Positions 48,545 through 60,189 of a stretch of DNA of 64,000 nucleotides are shown here, piece by piece. The number at the start of each line of letters is the position of its first letter. Positions within the stretch are counted from its first letter, which is position 1. This DNA comes from Diphasiastrum complanatum (taxonomy: Eukaryota; Streptophyta; Lycopodiopsida; Lycopodiales; Lycopodiaceae): positions 16,972,394 to 17,036,393 of the forward strand of contig CM055094.1 in NCBI GenBank assembly GCA_029204225.1, read 5' to 3'. The translations under genes were made by a program, and so were the position numbers. The notes under the pieces are model-generated. The model did no database searches, was not told the DNA's origin, and worked only from the letters and a program-made list of their open reading frames with translations.

Positions 48545-48765
48545 GCAACCGAAGGCTTTCACTCAGATCTCGACTGAAGGCTTTCACTCAGATCTCGACC
48601 GAGTGGTTCAATCAGCTCGACCGACAGCTTTCACTCATATCTCGATCGAAGGCTTTCACTCAGATATCGACCAATGGCTTTCACTCAGATCTCGACCGAC
48701 GGCTTTCACTCAGATCTTGACCGAACGCTTTCACTCAGATCTTGACTGATGGCTTTCACTCCTTC
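48545..48765. repeat. CGACCGA minisatellite, block 1
   Basis: About nine units of roughly 24 bp based on GGCTTTCACTCAGATCTCGACCGA. Translated frames repeat SFTQISTEGFH-like words and are not proteins of a known family. Confidence 0.88.
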
Positions 48766-48835
48766 CTTCTCTCAATCTTAACCTTTTGTTGGCCGACTCA
48801 ACAGGTTTGTCAGCCACCTGGGGAACGAGCACTTT

Positions 48836-49216
48836 TTGGAGTTAACGCACGATCAACAAGTAAATTTTAATCTCAAAAGTGTAGGAAAGAAGTTCTTGTC
48901 AGGTGAAATTAATGTGATTTTTTTGCTGAATGAATTTCCTACAAATATTGTTGAAGAACAACATGATCCTAGCATGAAGGTCAGTGAAATAGAAGAGCAA
49001 GAAGCGGAAGAAGAATTAACCCCCGAGAAGGAAGCAAAGCTTGCACGGCAGATGTCTTCAATCGCATCAACATCTGCTCAATCGGAAGACGTAGACGACT
49101 CTGATCACATGCTGCGAATACGTGACCTTGCCCCAGTGATAATTAATGGGCAAGAGTATTTGTTTCTGCATGACTTGCAACATATCCTCGGCTTACGAGA
49201 GGATGGATGTTGGTAG
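48836..49216 (+). CDS. Unrecognised 126-codon open frame
   Basis: The frame starts MELTHDQQVNFNLKSVGKKF and has an acidic middle (EIEEQEAEEELTPEKEAKLA) and a more ordered C-terminus with VIINGQEYLFLHDLQHILGL. It has complex composition, unlike the repeats around it. It lies in the 1.1-kb stretch between the two minisatellite blocks. I do not recognise the family. It could be part of a mobile element that split the minisatellite, or chance. Confidence 0.35.
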   Translation: MELTHDQQVNFNLKSVGKKFLSGEINVIFLLNEFPTNIVEEQHDPSMKVSEIEEQEAEEELTPEKEAKLARQMSSIASTSAQSEDVDDSDHMLRIRDLAPVIINGQEYLFLHDLQHILGLREDGCW

Positions 49217-49880
49217 AATTAGTGAAATTGCAAAATGGCACCAACACTTTTGACCAAACAGTGCCAGGAGACGATACATTCTGACAGTTGATTGCTTGTC
49301 AAGTGCAAAGCATTGTCAAAGCACCTCGCAGATGCTCAACTTCCACATACTGCACCAAAGGCCTACTGTTAGCAGATTCCATGGAATCCCTAGATGCTGA
49401 GCCAAGTTGAAAGCACAAAGCATCTCTCACCCAAGATCGAGGAGGTCTCAAAAGGAGGAGAGCAGGAGAAGCTGAGAGCCAAGGATTACTAGCTAGGATT
49501 ACAGATTGTTTCCATGTGAGCCTACATGGTGAATCCCAGAGAAGGAACAACCATGTAGGAGCTAGTAACATTCCTAAACAATGTAAACCCCTCTTAAATA
49601 AATTAGAGTGAAGTAAGAAGAAAAGTAACCGTGTTCACAAGTTCTGGTTGGAATCTGTGAACATTTGGCGGCATTCCCACTGCTACATAGACATTTATAA
49701 ACATCAAACCATTCTGATCTGTGCTGCCAAACCATCTATCTGAAGGCACATACGCATCCTCATAGAGCTCATCACTTTGGTCTTTACCGACGTATAGCTC
49801 CGTTATCGATCGAGCCTTCATGATCCTTACTTGGCCGAGCTCCACAACTCACGTCTATATTGGACTGAGCCTTGTTTCAT
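49217..49880. other. Spacer between minisatellite blocks
   Basis: Contains a minus-strand open frame of 80 codons (49603-49845, with SDRWFGSTDQNGLMFINVYV) of unknown origin. No recognisable gene. Confidence 0.4.
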
Positions 49881-49889
49881 TTCCTATTG

Positions 49890-50545
49890 AAACCACATGA
49901 CAACTCTCGACCGAGTCCCTACCAGAAATATCTCGCCACGTCCTGAGTTTAAATTTCAATCGATACTTAGCGATCAGATCTCAACCGAGCTTTTCATTAA
50001 CACCTCGACCGAGTCTTCCCGTGAACATCTCGACCGAGTCTTTCTGTGAACATCTCGACCGAGTCTTTCCATGAACATCTTGATCGAGCCACTTAGTTGA
50101 CATCTCGACCGAAGCCTTCTATCACGATCTCGACCAAAGGCATTCACTCAAATCTTGACCAAAGACTTCTGTCAAATCTCGACCGAAGCCTTCCATCACG
50201 ATCTCGACCAAAGGCATTTACTCCAATCTCGACCGAAGACTTCTGTTAATTCTTGACCGAAGCCTTCCGTCACGATCTCGACCGAAGGAATTCACTCCAA
50301 TCTCGATCGAGGACATTTGATCAGATCTCGATCGACGACGTCCGTCACAATCTCAACCGAAGACTTTTGTCAAATCTCGAACAAAGCCTTCTGTCACGAT
50401 CTCAACCGAAGGCATTCCTTCATATCTCAATCGAACTCTTTTGTCACAATCTCAATTGTGGATTTTCTATCAAATGTCAACCGAGGATTTTTCATCAACT
50501 CTCAACCGAGTGCCTGAACTCACAATCTTGACCGAGTCAACTACA
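49890..50545. repeat. CGACCGA minisatellite, block 2
   Basis: More than 20 degenerate units of about 24-28 bp based on ATCTCGACCGAGTCTTTC or CCGAAGCCTTC(C/T)(A/G)TCACG. They share the ATCTCGACCGA core with block 1. Confidence 0.88.
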
Positions 50546-50739
50546 ACACCAAAGTCAACCCTATATTTGACTAGGTCCTAGTGTTTGCCAGTACCACAGT
50601 TCTTACCCCAGTTTATTAAAAATCTCTTACATCAAAAAATTGTGCCATTTGGACACCCTCACATTATTAGTCTCTGACTAATATCCTTGTTAAAAAAAAA
50701 AAAAAACCCAAAGTTACAAAAGAGTCCGAGAGGCCTAAA

Positions 50740-52380
50740 TCTTGGATAAGCCTAGCGGTGGTGTGCGTTTGATTGCTGTTGGAGAGGTTTTATATAGATT
50801 GGTTTCTCGGGCCCTTGGTTTTTAGCTGCGTGACAGTTTTCATGACCACTTTTTTCCTCATCAATTTGGTTATGCTACTCCTAGCGTTTGCAAGATAGTC
50901 ATACATGCTTTGCATGCTACTTTGGATCTCCATCTAGATTGGGTGTCCTTCAAGTGGATGTTTCCAACGCATTCAATTCTGTTTCTCGAGGCGCCATTTT
51001 CCAAGAACTTCATACCGCTCACGGTCCACTTGCTCAGCTCATTCTGTTTGCTTGGTCTTTCTATTCCATGGACGCGCCTTTATATTTTAGTCATGCTTCT
51101 CACTCAGGTGATGTTTCGGTTATCTCTTCTGTTGATGGCACCAGACAAGGTGATGCTTTTGCACCCTTTCGGGCATTGCGAGCTTGCTTTTCCATCATGT
51201 TTGTTTTCCTCTATTGCTGATGACCACCTACAAAATCCATAACAATCAATAATCATCTTTCCTCATTTGGGGTCTATCCGAATTTGTAGTCAGAAAAAAA
51301 AACATATTGTGGGACTTGCTAATGATGTCATTTCAACTTTCCTGCATTTCTCTCAACAACTCTCAGCTTTGGGTCTCATTGTGAATCCCTCTAAGTGTGT
51401 CACTTGGTGTCCTCAAGGCCTCTTTGTTGAGTTGCCTTTACATGCAAGTTTCAATAACCCGGTTGATGGGATTCAAGCGCTCGGTATTCCTATAGTTACC
51501 TTTGACTTTGTGGCTTCTTCTTTGCAGCACACTTTGGATACGCATATTCGCCACGCTGATTTGCTTCCAAAGTTTGGCATGCTCAAGTTGCTCTAGGGAT
51601 TCTAATTCAATGCTTTGCTCAACGACCAAGTTATATTTACGATGTGTTCCTCCCTCTCCAAATGTTTTGGGTTTGTTGTAGGAGTTCAATAATACTTTAT
51701 CGAATATTTGAGAACCTTTGATTTTTTCGGCGGCCAATTTGTAAAGCGACAAGTCTCACTACCTTGACTCTTGCACTTATCTCTCGGTTTCAACAGGAAA
51801 GACATCCCATTCTTCTTTATTCAATAGCTCAGGTGGAAACAGACAATCTTCCTTTCCAACAACATTTTCGTGTGGCCAAGTATCTCATCCCTCCACCTGC
51901 AAGCACAGGTGCTGGTGTTTGTCTTGTTGCATGCTCTGTTGTTCCACTCTTGCACCTTTCTTTAGAGTTGTTTTTCACGGCACTCTGAGTTAGATTGGGC
52001 CTTCCTCATATAGTGTTGGTGGATCTGACAAAGTACTCATGTGGTCAACATCTTGATTCTCTTGGCACTCATCTCATGCGGTGTCCTTCTGGCAGGAATC
52101 GCACCGTGACTCATGATTCCATTTGTGACGTACTTGCATCTATTGCATATGAATGTGACTTTCATATTGTCCGGGAGAAAACTCACATATTGCCCATGTC
52201 TGATTCATAGTCGCCTCGTCATCGGGTTGACCTTGTTCTTTCGCGCGGGGGGATTCGCACCCTTGGAGATGTTGTTGTTGTTGATCCTTCGCGGTTGGAT
52301 CTCCTTTGCCGTACTTCAACTACCCAAGGTGTTGTTGCTTCTCATGCAGCTCAAAATAAAGAGTGTCATGTACTACATGT
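50740..52380 (+). mobile_element. Decayed LINE (non-LTR retrotransposon) reverse transcriptase
   Basis: Read across several frames, the order is: LHATLDLHLDWVSFK, DVSNAFNSVSRGAIFQEL (catalytic aspartate strand), SVDGTRQGDAFAP (the G-x-x-Q-G-D turn), LSALGLIVNPSKCVTWCP (region after the catalytic box), and a C-terminal CSCGQHLDSLGTHLMRCPSG with Cys/His spacing common in some LINE clades. The Y-A-D-D box itself is lost in an A-rich stretch near 51290. No 5' open frame or poly-A tail was identified. Multiple stops mark it as dead. Confidence 0.8.
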
Positions 52381-53668
52381 AATGAGCCCATGATCTTACT
52401 AGATGCTATGCTAAATATATTGTGAAAGATTCAACTAGTTTGATCATATTTGCTATATTTCCATATTTGGCAAATTGAGGCCAACTTTCTTTTAGACTTA
52501 GAATTTGACTTTTTAAAGTTCATTAGTCTAAATTTCATTTAAATTAATACTTTTTGAAAGTCTGGGAAAGTTAGAAGGCGAGTTTGAGTACATTCAAATT
52601 TGAATGTTGGGTACTTTAATCTAGACCCAAATATAGTAGTGTTGGCATTTTGGAGAGAAACCAAGTGGCAAAATAGGATCTGGACCTGTTATAAAAGGAG
52701 AAAACTCATGGAGAGAGACATCTTCTCTCTTCTCTATCTCATTTCATGCTTATACATGGTTCTCTTGGGTTATACTATTTATTCGTGCACTATACTTGTG
52801 ATTGCATGCAATTCTATGTGTAGAATAATCTATATTTGTTATTTTTGGATCCACACGTGTGAACTACAGTTGCTTGCTAGTTTTGTATGGACAACAACAG
52901 TACTTTATCATTTGATTCATGTTTGATAAAGTTCTACTAGAGTTTGCATCTCATTTTGTGTGTAGATGCTGATTTTTCTACATTGGTGAGATTGGTAGAG
53001 TATCTTCTTTTGTAACCAAATATCAGGGACATGGATTGGATCATAAATGATCTAAAATCCTTCACATGGTTTTAGAGCTTGTGTTTCAGGTTATGACGGA
53101 GGAAATCATATATATCAATGATTTGGTGAAGATATCAAGGCTAGAGCATGCTAGAGAGGATTCTACACCAAAATAGAGTTTTTGGCTTTTGTAGATTGGA
53201 TCTCTTGTAGATCAAAACCCTATATAGGTTCACAAACTTGATCAATTCCAATTTTTTATTTCACATACTAGATTTGGCCAATTTTTGGATCATCGGATCA
53301 GCCTAAGTGGTGGCTAATAGATTGCATATCAAATTTTCAGCATTTGCATGTAGATTTGGAATAGTCAATTTTTTTGTGATTTTGTCAAAACTCTAATTTT
53401 GATTGAATTTCTAGATAGTGAAGTTGTTGGACGTCATTTGAGTGTGTTTCAATTTTAGGAAGTGGCAAAAGTCATTAGATTGAGGATAGATCATAGGTTG
53501 ATCAAGATTTCATGATTCTATGTGTTGATTTGCTTGGTATAAGTGCTAGAAGAGAATTGTTGAGATAGTTTCAAATCTTTGTGATTTCTTTTGAAAACAT
53601 TTGTTGTTGTCCAAAGGAGTGCTTTGTGCATTGAAACAGGTTGAAAAATAAGATTAGGTCATTGCTAC
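52381..53668 (+). other. Probable leader or LTR upstream of copia gag fragment
   Basis: TGGTTTTAGAGCTTG at 53069 resembles a degenerate primer-binding site, which would place an LTR to its left. No second LTR was found, so the limits are unknown. No other gene is visible. Confidence 0.35.
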
Positions 53669-54106
53669 GTGGCAACCTCAATTGGAGTCATGCTGGAAGC
53701 CAATGATAGGCTTACCTCAAGTAACTATTCATTGTGGAAAGTGGGGATGGAATCACTTCTTGAGATGAATGATGTTTTGGATATTGTTATAGGTTTGGAT
53801 GAGAGACCAACAACACAACAAAATCAAGTGAGGTATGATAAGAGAGCCAAGAAGGCTCTGCACATTATCAAGATGAATGTTACCAATGCGCTTCTCAAGG
53901 AAGTTGGTAAGTGTACTTCATCTAAGGATGCTTGGGATTCATTGAAGAAGCTTTATGAATCCAAGTATACTTCTAGAGTGTTGACTCTAAGAAGGCAAAT
54001 CTTTTGTTGTTTGCAAAAGAATGAAGAAAGTCCAAGTACTTTTGTTTTGAGGATGAAAGCATTGAATGATGATGCTAGTCAAATCCTTGACATGGTATCC
54101 GAGCCC
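53669..54106 (+). pseudogene. Copia gag, N-terminal part (element E)
   Basis: A 146-codon open frame with RLTSSNYSLWKVGMESLLE, AKKALHIIKMNV, KDAWDSLKKLYESKYTSRVL and LRMKALNDDASQILDMVSEP. This is the UBN2-type gag of plant copia elements. It stops before the zinc knuckle. A fragment with the matching downstream part of such a gag lies at 60450-60901. Confidence 0.88.
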
Positions 54107-56487
54107 TAGTGTGGAGTAGTCAGTTCGGAACCGAATTTTGGGAGAATTCGAAAAACCGGTTGAGTAGACAAGCCATTCAAAGCAATAATAAAGCAAAAGT
54201 GTTGTACTTCACCTTATATCAGAGAACTGAGAAGTTACTGGATTGGATAAAACCTGAGAAATTTGCATGTGTTTTGGACCCTTTTCAAGAAATATCGGTT
54301 TTCCGATGAAATTGGATCGTTTGCAGTCGATATCACATCAATTGAAAATCCGATAGGTTTTAGAGGTGATGTGGAGCAGGGCGACCTATGTCAAGTAGAC
54401 ATCTACAAGAGAAACTCAGAGAAAGTTTGATTAAAGTCCAAGAAACCACCATAACACTCAAGGCTAGGGTTTTTGTTGATATAATTGAGAATCCCTCATT
54501 GTAGGAAGCCATCTTTGAAACTATGAAATGGAGCTTGTGGGCGCTTAGTAGCACAAACCAGCTAATGGATCCACACATTCGTATTGGATTTTGCCATGCC
54601 CAAGAAATTTGCACCTTTCTTTTGGCACTTCTAAAAGAATCAAGATTTGCAATTACTACAATTCATCATGGCGTGAGGCACTTTAGGATAATTATTCATA
54701 TCAATGGTATTGATTTATCAACCACCCCACCATGGATATGATTTACCATTTTACTTCTTATCTCAAAGGACACACATTTTAAGGCTAGCAAAAGATGTCT
54801 TGAAGGGTGAAGCAATTCGGATCGACATTTTCATTTTTGCAACATCTTGTCACAAATTTTCCACTTTGTGACATCTATTTTTAGCTTTTGTAGCATCTCT
54901 TTCAACATATTCATTTTCTGCCATCTTGCAGCATAACCTCTTTCATCTCTCATATCAGAAATATAATAAAGTCCTAATTAGCTAGATAGAAATCAAATCC
55001 ACACTTTTGGCACAATAAGCTAACCATACTTATAGATATTTAGGTGCCAAATTCTTCATGCAAATGGGAAACACTCTTACACCTTCATAACATGTAAGGT
55101 TTGTCATTGGCATATCATATACAAACCTTATGGAGATTAAACCACTTGTGGCTATGTTTTATTTTTGTTATCATGTTTTGTAGCCTCCTAGTTTTTCCAA
55201 ACGCAAAAAGTTCCCAAAACTCCAAAAAAACAAAACAAGTGTCAAGAAAAACTTTATTAAACATTCATATATTTTCTTTCAGCCTTACATATGATAAAAA
55301 TATTGGCAATGTGCTCATATTGACTCTAATGCCATGATCAAATAGACAGCCATTTTCTCCCCTCAAGTCAATTGCTTTGGGCGTGTCTATAGCAATCTAA
55401 TGGCTCATTTTGTCTTTTATAGAGTTGTACCATACGCTTCTTCATTTTCTAGACAATTGTTTCCGAGCAATTAATTTTATCAGTTCAACTAGTCTAGCAC
55501 ACATTTGACATGGATGAAATTATGTAAAAAGAACGAAGATTTATTGCCTAGATTTAGTATCGGCTAACTTTATTGAAACCCCCAAGCTCTAATTTTATGT
55601 CCCAAATGGTTAGAGCCAATTTTTTCCCTATTGCTTGTCTACATGATTGAAAATGCAGCTAGAAAACCTTAGAGCCCGAAGAGGGCCTTTGAAAAAGATG
55701 TTTTTTTTTTTTCTTATTTTCGTTGCCATGTGGACCAATTGAAACCTTGAAATTGGTGCTTAACATAATGTAGAATTTTCCAAATACAAATAAAATAAAA
55801 ACTTTTTAAACATATTGTTGTTTCGTCGGGCAGCAAGGACATCAAATCTTCTTTCAAAGAAGTGAGAGATGGAAATTATTTTTTTTCAGGTACAAATCCC
55901 TCTTGATTAGCACCATACAAAATGATTTCAATAAATACTTGAAAGATTATTGTGCTTTAACTTCCACAAAGGGTAGGGTCATCTACAGGTTCAAATTAAG
56001 AGTAGCTTATGTATCAGGCTATAAGCAGATGATAGTTTCAAGTGAATGCCCTTCTCTACAAAGAGGCCTGACATTGCAGCTCTTCTATATTAACCACAAT
56101 TTGCTCGTGTTGATGAGATGGTGCATGTTTGCTTACTCTAGAAAGGTCATACATTTATAAGAGTTTCTACTTTTTCGTATCTCTGGATATATAACTATAT
56201 CAGATTTCTAGAATTGACAGCAATTTGACATGGCTATCTTCTACAACTTGGATAATTAAATTGCCTGCTTACAAAACAGATGCTCATTTTATGTCCTGCA
56301 AGACTGTAGAAATCATGCTTCTGGAGGGGGGAAGTATCCTCCTTTTTAAATTCAAATGAAATTCATGTCTGCTCTAAGCAAAATGTCTTGCAGTAGAGTA
56401 TAATCAATTAAATTTTCACATTCCCCCTCTTCAAATTCAAAAAGAATTCTCTGTCTGATTAATGGCAGGAAAATTTGCGATGATCCT
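54107..56487. other. Gene-free interval downstream of the metallophosphoesterase
   Basis: AT-rich sequence with several short open frames of no recognisable family. The 3' untranslated region of the phosphoesterase gene must begin at its lower-coordinate side. Confidence 0.6.
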
Positions 56488-57687
56488 TCAATGACTTGGA
56501 TCAAAGGCCATGTCAACAGATGCCATGCGGTCGTTTCCTATTAAAGAAAGTTTATCATGAAACACATCAATGTGCCCAAATGCATTTGTTCCTGGAGGAC
56601 ACTCCAAAACTGCCTCAAGCACTCGATGGTGTATGCCATGGGAATCGATCACATATCCCCCTGTGTGATCATGGCCTGCTAAACAAGCAATCACACAATT
56701 GTGTTGATGGATCACATCTAGAACTTCATTGTAATTCCACAGAAGAGCATTCGGAGATGTGGCACCAGGATGTAGTGGTATATGGCAGCAAACAATGACC
56801 TTCTGCCTACATGCAACAGCATCTTTGAGTACTTGATTGAGCCAGATCAATTGATCTTCTCCAACTCCTCCATTAAACTTCACAAATCTGCACTCCTCAC
56901 CTATCAGCCCATCTGGGCTGTTCTTGTCAGAATTTGGGTTTTTCTGTTTCAGCAGTTCAATTGCTGCCTTTCTGTGAGCATGCTCCTCAGGCCAACCAAT
57001 TGCACTTACATCATAACCGTCTAAAATTACAAACCTGAAGTTTGGTGAGGGGGTGAAGTCATAGTAAGAGTGGGCATTGGGCCAAGATGGAAACTTCAAT
57101 AGCTTATTCAGCTGATTTCTGGGAAGATTGTAAAGACAGTGATTTCCAAGAATGTGGTAAACGGTACCACATTGTAAGCTATTAAACTCTGACAATACTT
57201 TCATAACAGCTGGTAGAGATTCTTCTTTAGGACAAAATCCATCCACAATGTCTCCAAGTTGAACAGCAAAATTGACCAACCTTTTCTGATTCCAGTGATT
57301 TACAGCTCTCCTCAACACTTGCAGACTGTGCCGATAATACCGCGGTACACCACGAAATGATTGACCGTCTGCAATGTCTGCATATTGCACATCTGTAATA
57401 ACTCCAAAGGAAAATATGGGTGCTTCTGCTGCTGGCAATGGGAGAGATTTCAAAGGAGCAACCACTGGATCTTGCAACGTGGCTGCTCCAGAAGGCTGCG
57501 GTGCACATCTGATCCCTGTCCCTGTCACTGTATTTTCCTTGCCGCTTGTATGTACTATATGTGAGTACAAAGGCACCACAAAATTATCATTCATTGCTTC
57601 CTGAGAAATTGCAGCAGATTCAGCTCTTGTGAATTGGTGCCTTAATGCCTTATCTTCCAAAATTTTGTCTTTGGGAACACCTTCCAT
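56488..57687 (-). CDS. ADPRM: Manganese-dependent ADP-ribose/CDP-alcohol diphosphatase-like metallophosphoesterase
   Basis: A 399-codon uninterrupted frame. Proteins of this family hydrolyse ADP-ribose and CDP-alcohols with a dinuclear metal centre. The metal ligands are visible in order: D99 in VITDVQYAD, GDIVDG (145-150), GNH (181-183), H302 in CCHIPLHPG and GHDH (338-341). The ATG at 57687 is the first in frame; an upstream GTG at 57711 is not a plausible plant start. A TTCAAG|GG acceptor-like site at about 57712 suggests the leader is spliced. The first 90 residues, Ser/Thr/Pro-rich, precede the catalytic domain and are longer than in characterised relatives (about 340 residues in vertebrates); they are not an obvious signal peptide. 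The gene stands alone, flanked by mobile DNA. Confidence 0.92.
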   Translation of the reverse strand: MEGVPKDKILEDKALRHQFTRAESAAISQEAMNDNFVVPLYSHIVHTSGKENTVTGTGIRCAPQPSGAATLQDPVVAPLKSLPLPAAEAPIFSFGVITDVQYADIADGQSFRGVPRYYRHSLQVLRRAVNHWNQKRLVNFAVQLGDIVDGFCPKEESLPAVMKVLSEFNSLQCGTVYHILGNHCLYNLPRNQLNKLLKFPSWPNAHSYYDFTPSPNFRFVILDGYDVSAIGWPEEHAHRKAAIELLKQKNPNSDKNSPDGLIGEECRFVKFNGGVGEDQLIWLNQVLKDAVACRQKVIVCCHIPLHPGATSPNALLWNYNEVLDVIHQHNCVIACLAGHDHTGGYVIDSHGIHHRVLEAVLECPPGTNAFGHIDVFHDKLSLIGNDRMASVDMAFDPSH

Positions 57688-58112
57688 AGCAAGGGTTCTC
57701 TGGATCAGCACCCTTGAAGCAAATCAGTAAGCAGGATAGTTGTTCTGAAGTTTAAGTCTCTTCAACGTCACACTACTAGCTAATCAAAATTCAAATAGAT
57801 TTAAATCCTCATCACCCATAAAAAACCTTTTCAACAAAGAAGCCCAATTGCACGGATTAGTATGCCTCCATGTTTTCTCTCCAAATGCCAAAGATTCATT
57901 CAAATGTGGTGAATTCTCAGAACAGTACCTGTCCACAACACAATCAACCAGATACTGCAAAACTCCAAGGACGCTTCAATCTTGGACAAGGGGTCCTGCA
58001 ACCAGGGTATTCTTGTTCAGATTCCAAAAAAAAAAAAGGCAGCAGAAAAACGCTCTACTGACTAAATTAATGCATTGAAAGTTTGTATCTTTCAGCTTCT
58101 TACTGGATCCAA
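57688..58112 (-). promoter_or_regulatory. Presumed leader and promoter region of the phosphoesterase gene
   Basis: Position upstream of the ATG only; an acceptor-like site near 57712 hints at a leader intron. No confident core promoter element. Confidence 0.35.
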
Positions 58113-58204
58113 TGGGGTTGGCGGGTTGGCTTAGTTGGTTAGCTTGGCATCCAAAGTTCCCTTTGGTCCCAGGTTCAAGCCCCCATTGAAAATCAAGATG
58201 CAAT
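58113..58204 (+). mobile_element. tRNA-derived SINE with 16-bp target duplication
   Basis: A 92-bp body carries TGGCTTAGTTGGTTAG, which fits an RNA polymerase III A box, and AGGTTCAAGCCC, close to a B box, 30-40 bp apart. TTCTTACTGGATCCAA (58097-58112) and TTCTTACTGGATGCAA (58205-58220) flank it with 15 of 16 identical bases. That is the mark of LINE-assisted retroposition. It does not fold as a normal tRNA and has no anticodon arm I trust. Confidence 0.75.
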
Positions 58205-58220
58205 TTCTTACTGGATGCAA

Positions 58221-59690
58221 AGCTTCTGACAAACACTTTTCTACTACAGAATTAAAACCCTAGAACACTTTGCACCCACAAAAAAATTTCACTTCTCCAA
58301 AAAGAATAACAACATCATCCTTATATCCTCCTAAATTTTGCCAGAATCATAATAGTAGGCTGTAAAAGCTGAAAGAAACTACTATAGAAGGAAATACTTG
58401 AAGTTTTTTTCGCTGTTGATTAAGCATTTCCTTTCAGATGCTGGTAATGGAATCAGCAAGCACAAGGATCAGGATTTTGTTCAATCAACGCAAAGATCAG
58501 ATACTTTTAAAGACTGAGAGGAAGGGGAGGATCAGCTTTCTGATGCAGGCAGTGGAACGGATGCCGCCTTCTTCCTCCAGCTGCCGCCTTCTTCCTCCAG
58601 CTGCGTGATCTGGGGCAAAGCCGAGCTATCTCTAGAGATAGCCCTCTAGCACGTAATTTCAATTTGAAGGCTTTGGGAAAAGGTAGTTCCAAAAGAAATT
58701 GGAGCCCTTCACCTAAAGGAGGAAGGGCCAATTTTTACCTTAAGCCTGCCTTGCTTTGCCTTCTGGCTTTTGTTTGTGCATACCTATTGTTGCTTCATAG
58801 CTCAGGTCTTCGTTTTTGCATAACTTCTTGAGAAAGCTTGTTCTTGCTTTGCCTTCAACCTTCTCACTGTGCACTTTGTATAACTTTTGCTCCTAATAAC
58901 CTCGTGAGCTTTGGCTTTTTCTAAAACCCTGTCCTTGCTTTGCCGTCTGTTTACTGCCTTTGCATAGCTTTTGCTCCGCAGCTTTTTTCAGGAGTCCTTG
59001 CTTTGACTGCCTGTCCACAGTGCGAATAATCTCTCGAGGACTGGAAGCGACCTTCGCTTAAGCAACCGACCTTTTTTTTGCAGCTCGGGTGCATTCTTTC
59101 ACTATTAATATGGTTCCTCAAGAATCTTCTCCTCCTCTGCAATTCACAGATTCCAATTTTCCTGCTCGGGGTGGAGAAAAGAGACCTACTTCAGCTTCAA
59201 ACCAACCTCTTTGTGCTTCGAAGCCCTTCATGTGCATGTTGGGAGGCTCACCGCGATGTTGCGGATTCCTTGCTTGTTTCCTCTAGTCAGGTGGTACCAT
59301 AATGTCCACCCCATCTTCACCACCACGTCTCTTTCTCTCTTTCAATTTCTCAAGTTTCTCCGTCTTCTCCTCCTTGCCTTTGTGTTCCATGTGTGGGTTG
59401 TGGTCGCCTATATGTAGAAGGTGTCGGTCTTTTTCGCCATCAAACCACTTGCTATACTTTTCGTCAGTAACTTGCCTTAACCAATGTAGACCTTGCACCT
59501 CATCATGCTCCCACTTCACCACTTGACTCGGCTTGGACCTAGATTCGCTCCCTTGATACTTTAGCCACCTTCCACTCAGGTTTGCCTCGTCCTTGTCTTC
59601 ATGCACACGTACCCTTTGCCTTGCACTTGGACGTCCAAAGAGCTTTGTCCTTACCTTTTTCTTGTTTGGCTTCCACCCTTCTGATATCAC
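58221..59690. other. Repetitive, gene-poor sequence before LINE fragment
   Basis: Between 58740 and 59060 the word CTTGCTTTGCCTT and relatives recur every 60-100 bp, suggesting a degenerate tandem repeat or an element leader. At 58561-58602 a 20-bp unit with CCGCCTTCTTCCTCCAGCTG is repeated. No gene recognised. Confidence 0.5.
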
Positions 59691-60170
59691 AGCCTGGCAT
59701 GCCCTTTTGCTCTTCCCTCTCGTGTTTGCCTCGGGGTGGTGATGCTGGTCATCGAGAATCTCGCAACAAGATCCGTCACTTTATGTCAGGAGACTGGGAA
59801 CATTTGCAAGAGGAGCATTTCCTTCGATGTCTCAACGAGATTTTATTTCATATGGCATTTATGTACCTCTTGTTCAACATTGGTTGCGTCACTGTGTTTT
59901 ACTTGGGCAAGTGGGTGAGTATTCTTGTGCGGCTCGTGCTCTAGCTCATATGAGTCCAGCAATTTGGGGTCCTTCTGATATGATTTTTGATCACCCTCGC
60001 AAATGTTTCTCTCCTGATGATTATACTAGCAGGTTTGGCCTGTTGTTTCAAATTTGCTTTTCAGTAGCATGTGGGCGTATTCCTTTTTTATTGCTCTCAC
60101 ATTCTCACTTGATTTTGTTGTGTTGTTGGTCTCTCCTCCAAACCTATAACAATATCCAAAACATCATTCA
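59690..60170 (+). mobile_element. LINE fragment, 5' portion (frame-broken)
   Basis: Words such as WHALLLFPS, RGGDAGHRESRNKIRHFMSG and DWEHLQEEHFLRCLNE resemble the segment that precedes the reverse transcriptase in LINEs of the type at 50740-52380. Support is weaker than for that copy, and frames are mixed. Confidence 0.4.
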
Positions 60171-60189
60171 TCTCAAGAAGTGATTTCGT

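Noticed and set aside
49603-49845. 80-codon minus-strand frame
   Set aside because: Complex composition, but I recognise no family and see no splice context.
48545-50545. CRISPR-like array
   Set aside because: Repeats are contiguous and degenerate without unique spacers, and the DNA is eukaryotic.
57688-57711. GTG at 57711 as the start of the phosphoesterase
   Set aside because: Plant nuclear genes start at ATG; the first in-frame ATG is at 57687, and an acceptor-like site lies just upstream.
58113-58204. Functional tRNA gene
   Set aside because: A- and B-box-like words are present but the cloverleaf and anticodon arm do not form; long flanking duplications point to a SINE.
59283-59690. 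135-codon Lys/Glu-rich minus-strand frame
   Set aside because: Composition follows the TTC-rich opposite strand; no recognisable motif.
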